Positions 51,518-59,344 of a stretch of DNA of 64,000 nucleotides are shown piece after piece. Position numbers and translations under genes: made by a program. This stretch comes from Trebonia sp036501515 (lineage in GTDB: Bacteria; Actinomycetota; Actinomycetes; Streptosporangiales; Streptosporangiaceae). Within the stretch, counting starts at the first letter, position 1; each line of letters opens with the position of its first letter. Under the pieces are notes generated by a model. It had not been told where the DNA came from, ran no database searches, and was given only the letters and a program-made list of their open reading frames with translations. The stretch is taken from assembly GCA_036501515.1 (NCBI GenBank), contig DASYAD010000340.1, forward strand, positions 1 to 64,000, in the 5' to 3' direction.

Positions 51518-51799
51518 GGGGCTCCTTCCGGGTTCGTTCTGTCGCTTGATGCGTCAGTAAGTAGCGTGCGGTTTGCTGATGTCGAGCGGCTGAGTATGAG
51601 GCAACGGATGCGCAACGATCTGTTACCACTGACGAGCGCTCTGCGCTGCCGGAGGCCCGAACCCGCCGCCGTGCCCCGACTGGCTGCGGCGCCGGTCATA
51701 TCGTTCACTCTACGTACCCGAGATCACGCTTCGGTTGAGGATGGGCTGCGGTTGCCTTCCGGGGCGCTGCCCATGCCCGCGATTTTAGTCTGCTTAGCG
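51518..51799. other. Intergenic region upstream of the GGDEF-EAL gene
   Basis: 282 bases with no gene. It should carry the promoter of the GGDEF-EAL gene and the end of the dehydrogenase transcript. No clear hairpin or promoter pair is recognised. Confidence 0.4.
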
Positions 51800-52798
51800 C
51801 TAGTACGCGCCGCTGATCACGTTTCGCAGCGGCTCGCCACGCAGGTACGCTCTCGCTTGCTCCCGCACCAGCCGTGCCGCCCGCTCCCTGGAAACCGGGG
51901 TCGAGGCGGCTACGTGCGGTGTGAGGAAGATCCCAGGCAGCGACCACAGCGGGTGGCCCGGCGGCAGCGGCTCAGGGTCGGTGACGTCGAGTGCGGCCCG
52001 CAGCCGTCCGCTGGCGACCTCGGCGACGAGCGCGGCGGTGTCCACTACAGCGCCCCTGGCCGCGTTGACCAGCAGTGCGCCGTCTTTCATGCGGGCCAGG
52101 AAGTCGCTGCCTGCCAGCCCCTTGCTCTCCGGGGTAAACGGGACGAGCAGCACGACTGCGTCGGCCTCAGGCAGCAGCGACGGCAGGTCGTCAAGGCCCG
52201 CCACGCCAGGCCGCGGGCTGCGGGCGACACGCCGCACGGTGACCTCGAACCCCGCCAGCCGTTGCTCGACGGCGGCGCCGATGGCGCCGTAACCGACGAT
52301 GAGCACGGTGCCGCCCGCGAGCTGGCCGGTCCCCTGGTAGTTCCACCGGCCTTCCGCCTGGGCGGCGCCGAACAGCGGGAAGGACCGCAGCGAGGCGAGC
52401 ATCGCGGCGACCACCCACTCAGCGGTGGACGCGTCGTGGGCGCCGCGGGCGTTGCACAGCGCGACCGAAGACGGCACGTGCGGGCGGATCCAGTCCACCC
52501 CTGCCGTCAGCGCCTGCACCACCCGAAGCGAGCGCATCTGGCTCAGCACCGCACTGCCAGCCTGGCTGGGGAAGAAGCTCGGCACGTAGAACTCCACCTC
52601 CGCCACGCGCGCCGGGACCGCGGGCGGGCTCACCCCGCCGCCGCCCGTCGCACCCGCGCCCAAGTCACCGCGGCCCGTATCACCGCGGCCAGGCGCACTC
52701 TGGCCCATGTCCCGGCCGAGCGAGACGATCTCCACCTCCGCGCCGGGCAGCCCGGCGAGACCCGCCGCTACCCAGTCCGCTGGCACCCAGATCAACAC
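51800..52798 (-). CDS. D-isomer-specific 2-hydroxyacid dehydrogenase
   Basis: 332 residues. The NAD site is VLIVGYGAIGAAVE. Catalytic residues are Arg in LVNAARGAVVD, Glu in DVTDPEPLPPGHPLW and His in LTPHVAASTPVSRER. A glycine-rich insert near residues 28-60 (GRGDTGRGDLGAGATGGGG) is unusual and looks disordered. Substrate cannot be deduced; glyoxylate/hydroxypyruvate or phosphoglycerate-like reductases are nearest in form. Confidence 0.9.
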   Translation of the reverse strand: MLIWVPADWVAAGLAGLPGAEVEIVSLGRDMGQSAPGRGDTGRGDLGAGATGGGGVSPPAVPARVAEVEFYVPSFFPSQAGSAVLSQMRSLRVVQALTAGVDWIRPHVPSSVALCNARGAHDASTAEWVVAAMLASLRSFPLFGAAQAEGRWNYQGTGQLAGGTVLIVGYGAIGAAVEQRLAGFEVTVRRVARSPRPGVAGLDDLPSLLPEADAVVLLVPFTPESKGLAGSDFLARMKDGALLVNAARGAVVDTAALVAEVASGRLRAALDVTDPEPLPPGHPLWSLPGIFLTPHVAASTPVSRERAARLVREQARAYLRGEPLRNVISGAY

Positions 52799-52892
52799 GC
52801 CTTCGAGCGTACTGATCTAAACTCCAGTTATCTCCCGGTGCGGACGACCTCGTCACGCACGGAAGGCAAAACCTGTCGAGGCGAGAAGCGAA

Positions 52893-52982
52893 GTGCGGAG
52901 AGTCCTGATCGCGAACCGCGGCGAGATCGCCGTCCGCGTGACCCGTGCCTGCCGTCACGCCCGGATGGGCCCGCTGATCTAG
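52893..52982 (+). pseudogene. N-terminal remnant of a biotin carboxylase (acyl-CoA carboxylase alpha)
   Basis: 29 codons from GTG 52893: RRVLIANRGEIAVRVTRACR is the N-terminus of biotin carboxylase domains, then MGPLI and a stop. The remaining several hundred residues are absent, and a DUF5313 gene starts two bases later. The window therefore keeps only the first exon-like scrap of an accA-type gene, most simply the result of a deletion that joined it to the next gene. Confidence 0.7.
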
Positions 52983-52983
52983 C

Positions 52984-53325
52984 GTGCGGCGCCTGCCAGG
53001 AGACCCGAGCGTCGGCGGATGGCTGCTCTTCGCCATCGGGTTCCGGCTGCCGGAGAAGAACAGGGAATGGGTCAGGCACGAGCTGACCGACGCCGGCTGG
53101 CGCGGCCGCACCATCGCCCGGCTCATGGTCATCATGGTGCCCGTCTGCGTGGCGCTGGCGTTCCTGCCCGGTCCCGCCTGGCTGCGGATCGCCGTGCCGG
53201 GGTTCGCCCTCCTGGCCAGCGTCGGCACGGTGCTGATCAGCGCCGACGACGTCCGTGCGGCCCGTCTCAAGCAGCACGGCCTGCCCGTACCTGACGACCG
53301 CGACCTCGGGCATCCCCCGCACTGA
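52984..53325 (+). CDS. DUF5313-type small membrane protein
   Basis: 113 residues. IGFRLPEKNREWVRHELTDAGW at the N-terminus is followed by two membrane helices (IARLMVIMVPVCVALAFLPG and RIAVPGFALLASVGTVLIS) and a polar tail. The pattern fits the actinobacterial DUF5313 family. The GTG start follows the stop of the biotin-carboxylase remnant by one base and has no ribosome site of its own, so it may depend on the remnant's translation. Confidence 0.75.
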   Translation: MRRLPGDPSVGGWLLFAIGFRLPEKNREWVRHELTDAGWRGRTIARLMVIMVPVCVALAFLPGPAWLRIAVPGFALLASVGTVLISADDVRAARLKQHGLPVPDDRDLGHPPH

Positions 53326-53345
53326 GCCGCCGCGGGCCGTAGCGG

Positions 53346-54752
53346 TCAGATGATCGCGTCGGTACCGAACTCCATGACGGTGCGGGCAGCCTCGGTCACC
53401 GACCCGGACAGCGACGGGTAGATCGAGAAGGTGTGCGCGAGCTGCTCGACCGACAGGTTCTGCTCGATCGCGATCGAAAGCGGCAGGATCAGCTCGCTCG
53501 CCCGCGGCGCGACGATCACGCCGCCCAGCACCATCCCGGTGCCCGGACGCGCGAAGACCTTGACGAAGCCGTCCCTGAAGCCGCCCATCTTGGCCCGCGG
53601 GTTGGTCGCGAGCGGCAGGTTGACCACCCGGGCGGGAACATCGCCGCGGTCCACCGTGGCCTGTGACACGCCGACCGAGGCGATCTCCGGGTCGGTGAAG
53701 ATGGTGGACGCCACGTGGCTGAGCCTGATCGGCTGCACGGCCTCGCCGAGCGCGTGCCACATCGCGATCCGGCCCTGCATCGCGGCGACTGAGGCCAGCA
53801 TGAGCACCCCGGTGCAGTCGCCGGCCGCATAGACGCCTGGCACCGCCGTCCGCGACACCCGGTCGACCTCGATGAACCCGCGCGAGTCGAGCTTGACGCC
53901 CGCCTCCGCGAGGCCGAGGCCCTGGGTCGACGGCGCCATGCCGACCGTCAGCAGGCAGTGCGAGCCTGTCACCTCGCGGCCGTCGGCCAGCGTGACCAGC
54001 ACGCCGTCGCCTTTGCGGTGCACCGCCTCGGCCCGCGACCGGCCGAGGACGTTCATGCCGCGCCGCCGGAAGACGCTCTCGATGACTACCGCCGCGTCCT
54101 TGTCCTCGTGCGGCAGCACCCGCTCGCGCGACGAGACCAGCGTGACCTGGGAGCCGAGCGCCTGGTAGGCACTGGCGAACTCGGCCCCGGTCACGCCGGA
54201 GCCGACCACGACGAGGTCCTGCGGCAGCTCGGCCAGGTCATACAGCTGACGGCAGGTTAGGATGCGCTCGCCGTCGGGCACGCCGTCGGGCAGTGCCCGC
54301 GGCGACGCCCCGGTGGCGATCAGCACCATGTCGGCCTCGACCGTGCTGCCGCCCGCCTCGATCGTGTGCGGGCCCGCCAGCCGTCCCCTGGCCTCGATGA
54401 TCCGCACGCCCTCGGCCGCGACGTGCTCGGCGATATCGTGCGACTGCGCAGCGGCCAGCGCCTTGATCCGCGCGTTGAGCGCGGGCGCGTCCACCGCGAG
54501 GTCCGGGTTGGCCCCGTCCGCCAGCTCAAGGCCGAGCGAGGCCGCCCGGCCGAGCGAGGTCATCGTTGTCGAAGACTCGATCAGCGTCTTGCTCGGCACG
54601 CAGTCGGTCAGGACGCAGGCGCCGCCGAGGCCGTCCTCGTCGACGACGGTCACCTCAGCGCCTAGCTGGGCGGCGACCAGCGCGGCTTCGTAGCCGCCGG
54701 GACCGCCACCGAGGACGGCGACGCGTGGGCGTGGAAGAGTCACGTTAGGCAA
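53346..54752 (-). CDS. lpdA: NAD(P)H-quinone dehydrogenase, LpdA type
   Basis: 468 residues of the pyridine nucleotide-disulfide reductase family. FAD site VAVLGGGPGGYEAAL, redox pair C-x4-C in GGACVLTDCVPSK, NAD site VVGSGVTGAEFASAY and the second FAD segment GVYAAGDCTG. The C-terminal His-Glu pair of true disulfide reductases is missing (SIYPSLSGSVTEAAR), as in Rv3303c LpdA, which reduces quinones. The start is TTG 54752 or GTG 54743. A GATAAT element seven bases before the GTG suggests a leaderless transcript. Confidence 0.88.
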   Translation of the reverse strand: MPNVTLPRPRVAVLGGGPGGYEAALVAAQLGAEVTVVDEDGLGGACVLTDCVPSKTLIESSTTMTSLGRAASLGLELADGANPDLAVDAPALNARIKALAAAQSHDIAEHVAAEGVRIIEARGRLAGPHTIEAGGSTVEADMVLIATGASPRALPDGVPDGERILTCRQLYDLAELPQDLVVVGSGVTGAEFASAYQALGSQVTLVSSRERVLPHEDKDAAVVIESVFRRRGMNVLGRSRAEAVHRKGDGVLVTLADGREVTGSHCLLTVGMAPSTQGLGLAEAGVKLDSRGFIEVDRVSRTAVPGVYAAGDCTGVLMLASVAAMQGRIAMWHALGEAVQPIRLSHVASTIFTDPEIASVGVSQATVDRGDVPARVVNLPLATNPRAKMGGFRDGFVKVFARPGTGMVLGGVIVAPRASELILPLSIAIEQNLSVEQLAHTFSIYPSLSGSVTEAARTVMEFGTDAII

Positions 54753-54798
54753 TTATCCCGCATCGATGCCACTGGCTTGTACGCCGCCTGCAGCAGAA

Positions 54799-54836
54799 CC
54801 CCTCGTCGGCCCTAGCTCGCTAGGGCCGACGAGGGG
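54799..54836 (-). terminator. Perfect 17-base hairpin terminator
   Basis: CCCCTCGTCGGCCCTAG and its exact complement surround a four-base loop, 47 bases after the stop of the secreted-protein gene at 54883. It is the longest perfect stem in the window. Confidence 0.85.
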
Positions 54837-54882
54837 CGCGATGTCCGCCGCGTTGCGCGGCGGTGCCGCCAGTCCGCAGGTG

Positions 54883-56574
54883 CTACATACCTGACGGGTT
54901 GTCGAAGCGGTGGGCGCGGCCGCCGCGTGCCTGGGTACCAGTCCGCTGGCCCGCGGCGGGGTTCGGCGCTCCGCCGAACGGGGTGGTCCCTGGCGTCGTC
55001 GTGGCGGCTGGCGCCGCGCCCTTCGCCGTCTGCTGCGCCAGGTTGTAGGAGACCGCGGTCGCGACGCCGTTCCCGTCCAGGGTGACGTTGACCGGGTTGG
55101 TCAGGCCGTAGTTCGAGCAACTCAGGTTCACGAAAGACATCGACAACCGGTTGCCAAGGAACGTGGCCAGGTTGTTGCCGATCGCCGCCACCGGACTGCC
55201 GAACGCGGCATCCTTCGCCATGTCCAGGTTGTTCCTGGCCGGGGCGATGTTCACCATGTTCTGGCAGTAGCTGGCTGCGACGGTCGCCGGGTTGGTGTTC
55301 GCCGCCAGCAGCGGCTGGCCGACGAGAGAGCGGAAGACGTTAGTCTTGGCGATGCTCATCTTGCCGCCTACCAGCGTCATCTCGTCGTTCGGCGGGACGA
55401 CCGCGATCGCGGTTTTCTGGTCGGCCTGTGCCTGCAGCTCGTTCAGTGCCTGCGACGGCCCGCTGGCCTTCGGGTAGGTGGAGTCTGGCGCGGTAAACGG
55501 CGTGCAGCCGTTCGCCGGGTCGACGAACTCGCTCAGCAGCGCGTCGTCGCTGCCGTTGGTGAGCACGGTAGCGCCCGTGAGCTGCGCGTTGTTAGCCGGC
55601 GAGTTCTGCGCGGTCTGGCCGCCGGCCGTAATGAGGTACTGACTGACTACGTTGTCGCTCTGGTCCTGGTCGATCAGGGCGAAGTCACGTGTGGTCTGGC
55701 AGGCCTGGCCGTCGGCCGCGGTCCCGGCGGCGGGGATCTTAAGCGTCCCGTTAGCGATGTCCGCGCTCGCGGCCCGGTAGAAAGCCACCGCGTCGCAGGT
55801 CGACACCTGGCCGATGACCGACTGGCCGAGGGCGTCGACACACTTGCCCGCACTGGCGCCGGCGCCCGTGAGGTACAGGTTGGTGCCGTTGAAGCCGATG
55901 CTGATCTCGACCACGGAGCCTGCCGCGATGGTCGGCGCGGTGGGCGCCACCGCTGGCTGGGTGCCCGCGGTGACGACGAGTGGGCTGTAGACCGACAGCT
56001 GCCCGTTCGGGGCCAGGATCGTCGCCTCGACAAACGCGCCTTCCGAGCCGGCGTTGGCCATCGAGCAGCCGTCGCCGAGCTGCCACGGCACCGCCAGGCC
56101 AGCCGCGGTAAGCGGATTCGCGGGCACCGCGAGCGAGCAGTTCATCGAGTCCGCGGCCTGCGCCGCGGTCTGGTGCGTATTGATGGCCGCGCCAGTGCCG
56201 TCAACGGGGGCGGTGGCAACATCACCGAGCTGGGCGGTGGCGAGCGCGCCGCCGGCGAACGAGTTGGCAGGCGTCACCGTGGCCGCCGTGCTCGTGCTCG
56301 GGCTCGCACTAGCGGTTGCGGTTGCGGTTGCGCTGGCGCTCGCCGTGCCCGATGGCGACAACGTGGGGCTCGCCGATGCCGTGGCGCTCGCCGTCGGCGC
56401 GTGATGGTGCCTGCCGAAGGCCGAGTTCGCTACGTTGACCGGCCCGCTGTTTACCGCGACAACTGCTCCGATCGCGGCGGCTGCCGCAACCGGAATGGCA
56501 ATTACGGCTGCAATTCGAGCGCGGCGCCTACTATGCGCGCGCTGACGTGCTGTCGGCCGCTGACCCGTAAGCAT
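54883..56574 (-). CDS. Exported or membrane-anchored protein of unknown function
   Basis: 563 residues. After a basic N-terminus there is one hydrophobic helix (IAAVIAIPVAAAAAIGAVVAV), then a Thr/Ser/Ala-rich linker (ATASASPTLSPSGTASASATATA), so the bulk faces outside. The body has several cysteines (MNCSLAVP, GDGCSMAN, GKCVDALG, STCDAVAF, YCQNM, LSCSNYG) that could form disulfides. The C-terminus is Gly/Pro/Arg-rich. No family recognised. A similar gene follows 28 bases upstream. Confidence 0.75.
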   Translation of the reverse strand: MLTGQRPTARQRAHSRRRARIAAVIAIPVAAAAAIGAVVAVNSGPVNVANSAFGRHHHAPTASATASASPTLSPSGTASASATATATASASPSTSTAATVTPANSFAGGALATAQLGDVATAPVDGTGAAINTHQTAAQAADSMNCSLAVPANPLTAAGLAVPWQLGDGCSMANAGSEGAFVEATILAPNGQLSVYSPLVVTAGTQPAVAPTAPTIAAGSVVEISIGFNGTNLYLTGAGASAGKCVDALGQSVIGQVSTCDAVAFYRAASADIANGTLKIPAAGTAADGQACQTTRDFALIDQDQSDNVVSQYLITAGGQTAQNSPANNAQLTGATVLTNGSDDALLSEFVDPANGCTPFTAPDSTYPKASGPSQALNELQAQADQKTAIAVVPPNDEMTLVGGKMSIAKTNVFRSLVGQPLLAANTNPATVAASYCQNMVNIAPARNNLDMAKDAAFGSPVAAIGNNLATFLGNRLSMSFVNLSCSNYGLTNPVNVTLDGNGVATAVSYNLAQQTAKGAAPAATTTPGTTPFGGAPNPAAGQRTGTQARGGRAHRFDNPSGM

Positions 56575-56602
56575 TCATGCACCTCCTTGGTCGCATTCAC
56601 AG

Positions 56603-57373
56603 TTAGCTGTTGTTGCCGCTGAACGTCGCCGACGTGCCCGTCGGCGTCACCACAGGAGTGGTCGCGGCGGGGGTAGCCGCCGGCATGGTGGCGGTCGCGG
56701 TCGGGGTCGCGGCCGGCATGGTGGCGGTCGGGGTCGCGGCCGGCATGGTGGCGGTTGCGGTCGGCGCGGCCATCGGCTTGGCAGTCATCGGGACCGCGAA
56801 CAGCACCAGCTGCGCCTTGAGGGTGCGGTTCTCACGCTCGCCGAAGACGAATACGAGGTCGCCCTTGGCGACGCCCTTGACCTTGGTGTTCATGGTCCGC
56901 TGCGCGGGCACCTTCATGGTCCCGCCGGTCATGGCGGACAGCCCGGTCGAGGTGCCGCCGATGTTCAGGGTCTTCGTCCCGCTGTTCACATGCCAGATCT
57001 CGACCGTGCCGTTCGCGGACTTGACCGCGAACTCGCCCCGGCCCGTCGCGACCACGGTGCCGCGCTGGATGAAGATGACGGCGCGGTGCCAAGCCTGAGT
57101 CCAGTAGTTCGTCACCGGCTTCATGTGCGAGATGGTCATGAGTGACTCGCTCGGCGACTTGCTCCAGCCTTTGACCGCCGAGGACAAGGCGCTGGTGTAG
57201 CTCAGCGACCGGCCGCTGGCCTGCTGGACGAACCCAGCCGACTCCGCGCTCGCGGCGCTTCCGTGGCTGGCGCTTACCACCACCACTCCGGCCGCTCCGC
57301 CACCTGCGAGTACCGCCGCCGCGACGGCCAGGCGTACCCGCATGGATGCCCGGCTGATTCCGTGCTTGCTCAT
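56603..57373 (-). CDS. Secreted protein with Thr/Ala/Pro repeat tail, unknown function
   Basis: 256 residues with a signal sequence (VRLAVAAAVLAGGGAAGVVV). The central part is beta-rich (AVIFIQRGTVVATGRGEFAV, TVEIWHVNSGTKTLNIGG) and the C-terminal 55 residues are MPAATPTAT repeats. GGAGG lies six bases before the ATG. It is co-directional with and 28 bases before the 563-residue exported protein, so the two may be an operon. Confidence 0.75.
   Translation of the reverse strand: MSKHGISRASMRVRLAVAAAVLAGGGAAGVVVVSASHGSAASAESAGFVQQASGRSLSYTSALSSAVKGWSKSPSESLMTISHMKPVTNYWTQAWHRAVIFIQRGTVVATGRGEFAVKSANGTVEIWHVNSGTKTLNIGGTSTGLSAMTGGTMKVPAQRTMNTKVKGVAKGDLVFVFGERENRTLKAQLVLFAVPMTAKPMAAPTATATMPAATPTATMPAATPTATATMPAATPAATTPVVTPTGTSATFSGNNS
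56650..56780. repeat. Tandem repeats encoding MPAATPTAT
   Basis: Four or five copies of a 24-30 base unit (gtcgcggccggcatggtggcg) encode the C-terminal tail of the secreted protein. Copies are nearly identical, so recent expansion is likely. Confidence 0.75.
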
Positions 57374-57742
57374 CGTGCCTCCTTACTGCGGACGTCACCC
57401 GTCAGCGCGCCCGTTCGGTTCTGACGGCATCGACGTTGCCCTGCCGGCGACCGCAACGACAGCGACCTGAGGGTCGCGTAAGGAGCCCGTAGGAGTTGGG
57501 CAGGAAAACCGGAGAATTAAATAACGTCTCGGTTAACAATCGATTGCGGCTGATTACGGACGGAACCGCTCGGCTTCGCACAGCCGCCGGGCAGCGCGAG
57601 CTCACCGCAGGCCCGGCGGCCCGGGAAGGCGGCGCCGCGAAGGCGGCTCTGGGACCTTGAAGAGCCGCGTCCGGGAGTTATCCCGGATCTTCGGCCCCGG
57701 CTGTACGTCGCCGCCGGCAAATACCCTCTACGCTTATGCAGC
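57374..57742. other. Divergent intergenic region
   Basis: About 370 bases between the secreted-protein gene and the gamma-glutamylcyclotransferase-like gene. A locally A/T-rich stretch (57515-57550, with taaataacg) is a likely promoter site. Palindromic GC-rich sequence at 57600-57650 (ggcccggcggcccgg, ggcggcgccgcgaaggcgg) may form hairpins. No gene or known riboswitch recognised. Confidence 0.45.
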
Positions 57743-58198
57743 GTGGCACTATACGCCGCCTACGGCAGCAACATGGATCCGGCGCAGATGCTCCTGCGCT
57801 GCCCGCACTCCCCGCAGCGGAGTACCGGGTGGCTTGAAGGCTGGCGCCTGACGTTCGGAGGCGATGAGCTCGGCTGGGACGGGGCCCTCACGACCGTGGT
57901 CGAGGACACCGCCCAGCGGGTGTTCGTCGTGCTCTACGACGTTCCTGAGATCGACGAGAAGGAACTCGACAGCTGGGACGGGGTTGATCTCGGCTTCTAC
58001 AGCAAGATCAAGGTCCGGGTGCAGACCCTGGACGGCGACGCGCTCGCCTGGCTCTACGTGCTCGACGCCTACGAGGGCGGCCTGCCCTCCAGCCGACGGA
58101 TGTCCATCCTCGTGGACTCGGCGGCCAAGGCGGGCGCGCCTGACGACTACGTCGAGTGGCTGCGCGCCCGGCCGTCCAACCCGCCGGTCGGCGGATAG
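57743..58198 (+). CDS. Gamma-glutamylcyclotransferase-like protein
   Basis: 151 residues. The AYGSNMDPAQM start is the substrate-binding YGSN motif of the GGCT/AIG2 fold, followed by GWRLTFGG, VFVVLYDVPEIDEKELDSWDG and YVLDAYEGGLPS. Members cyclise gamma-glutamyl amino acids or related amides. The GTG start is at 57743. The exact substrate is unknown. Confidence 0.83.
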   Translation: MALYAAYGSNMDPAQMLLRCPHSPQRSTGWLEGWRLTFGGDELGWDGALTTVVEDTAQRVFVVLYDVPEIDEKELDSWDGVDLGFYSKIKVRVQTLDGDALAWLYVLDAYEGGLPSSRRMSILVDSAAKAGAPDDYVEWLRARPSNPPVGG

Positions 58199-58342
58199 CG
58201 TCCCCCGCGACGGACCCGGGTCACACTCGACGCGGCCGTCACTACCGAGGCAGATTTACCGGGAGTTACAGGTAGCAGCGAGATCTTGGAAACTTTTTCG
58301 AGTATGACGCAGGTAAGTTTCCATATAGATAAAAATTTCCGC

Positions 58343-59344
58343 TTAGACCAGGGCAGCGACGAGCAGGGCCAGGCCCGGCAGCAGCACCGCCGCGACGGCC
58401 GGCCAGTCCCAGGCCGAGACCGGGGCCGTCGCTACGGCGTCAGGCGCGTCGATCCTGGCCTGCGCAGCCCGCTCGGTGAGCGCCGTGATGACGTGCCCTG
58501 CGTCGACCCGGAGCGGGTCAGCCTCCGGGGTGGCGGGATCCGCCGCCGACCCGAGGCCGCGCGACCAGCCGAACCCGCCCGCGCCGCCGAACCCGCCAAG
58601 ACCGCCCGCGCCGCGCCGCGACTGGCGCTGCGCCTTCAGCTCGGCCGCGACCTGCCTGCGCCGCGAGGAATGCACCGCCCAGGCGTAGATGGCCCGCTGC
58701 CGGGTGCCGTCGCCCTCAGGCCAGGCACAGCGCACCCGGAGCAAGTCGGTCGGATCCGCTCCGGCCAGCGCGGCCCAGCCGACCCGGTGACTGCTGACCG
58801 GGTTGACGACGGTCAGCCCGGAGGCGTCCGCGATCAGCTTCGGTCGCAGTGCGCTCACGTAGACGATGCCCGTGACCAGCAGCAGGATGAACGCCGCGAC
58901 TAGGGCGATGTGGTCGCGGCCCTGCACGGCCAGGTCGATGAGGTTACCGACCGCGAACAGCACCCAGACCCACCAGATCACGACCGCCGCCGGCGAGCGG
59001 AACACCTGCGGCCCGCCCGCGTCAGCAGGCGACGAGCGCACGTCCGGTATCTCCGGTTTTCCAGCAGGCACGCTCTGGGGGGCACGGCGGGCCGCTCCCT
59101 CAGAAGACAACCGTGCGTCCGGTGTTTTCGCCTGCCTCCCAGGCTCGTCCCGGGGGATACGGCGGGCCGCTCCCCCGGGCGACGACTGCGCTTCCGGTGC
59201 TTTCGCCTGCCTCCCAGGCACCTCCCCGGGTCTACGGGGTGCTGCCCCCGCGGGGGATGACTGCGCGTCCGGGGGCTGCGCCTTTCCAGCAGGCGCGTCC
59301 CTGGGGGGACGGGGGGCCGCTCCCCCAGGGGATGATTCGGTCAT
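58343..59344 (-). CDS. PH-like-domain membrane protein with repeated N-terminus
   Basis: 333 residues. Residues 4-103 are four copies of a 25-residue Pro/Ala/Arg-rich unit (SSPGGAAPRPPRD...). Two membrane helices follow (VVIWWVWVLFAVGNLIDLA and HIALVAAFILLLVTGIVYV), then a bacterial PH-like domain (RPKLIADASGLTVVNPVSSH, WAALAGADPTDLLRVRC) and a C-terminal helix. The ATG overlaps the stop of the M20 gene by four bases. Core looks like the actinobacterial bPH_6 family; the repeats come from the palindromic element. Confidence 0.75.
   Translation of the reverse strand: MTESSPGGAAPRPPRDAPAGKAQPPDAQSSPAGAAPRRPGEVPGRQAKAPEAQSSPGGAARRIPRDEPGRQAKTPDARLSSEGAARRAPQSVPAGKPEIPDVRSSPADAGGPQVFRSPAAVVIWWVWVLFAVGNLIDLAVQGRDHIALVAAFILLLVTGIVYVSALRPKLIADASGLTVVNPVSSHRVGWAALAGADPTDLLRVRCAWPEGDGTRQRAIYAWAVHSSRRRQVAAELKAQRQSRRGAGGLGGFGGAGGFGWSRGLGSAADPATPEADPLRVDAGHVITALTERAAQARIDAPDAVATAPVSAWDWPAVAAVLLPGLALLVAALV
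59036..59335. repeat. Four-copy 75-base repeat related to the dispersed palindrome
   Basis: Four diverged 75-base units in tandem, each with a palindromic GGGGGGACGGGGGGCCGCTC-type core, fill the N-terminal coding part of the gene. The core matches the intergenic copy at 44741-44790 and the pair in adnA. All copies keep frame. Confidence 0.8.
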
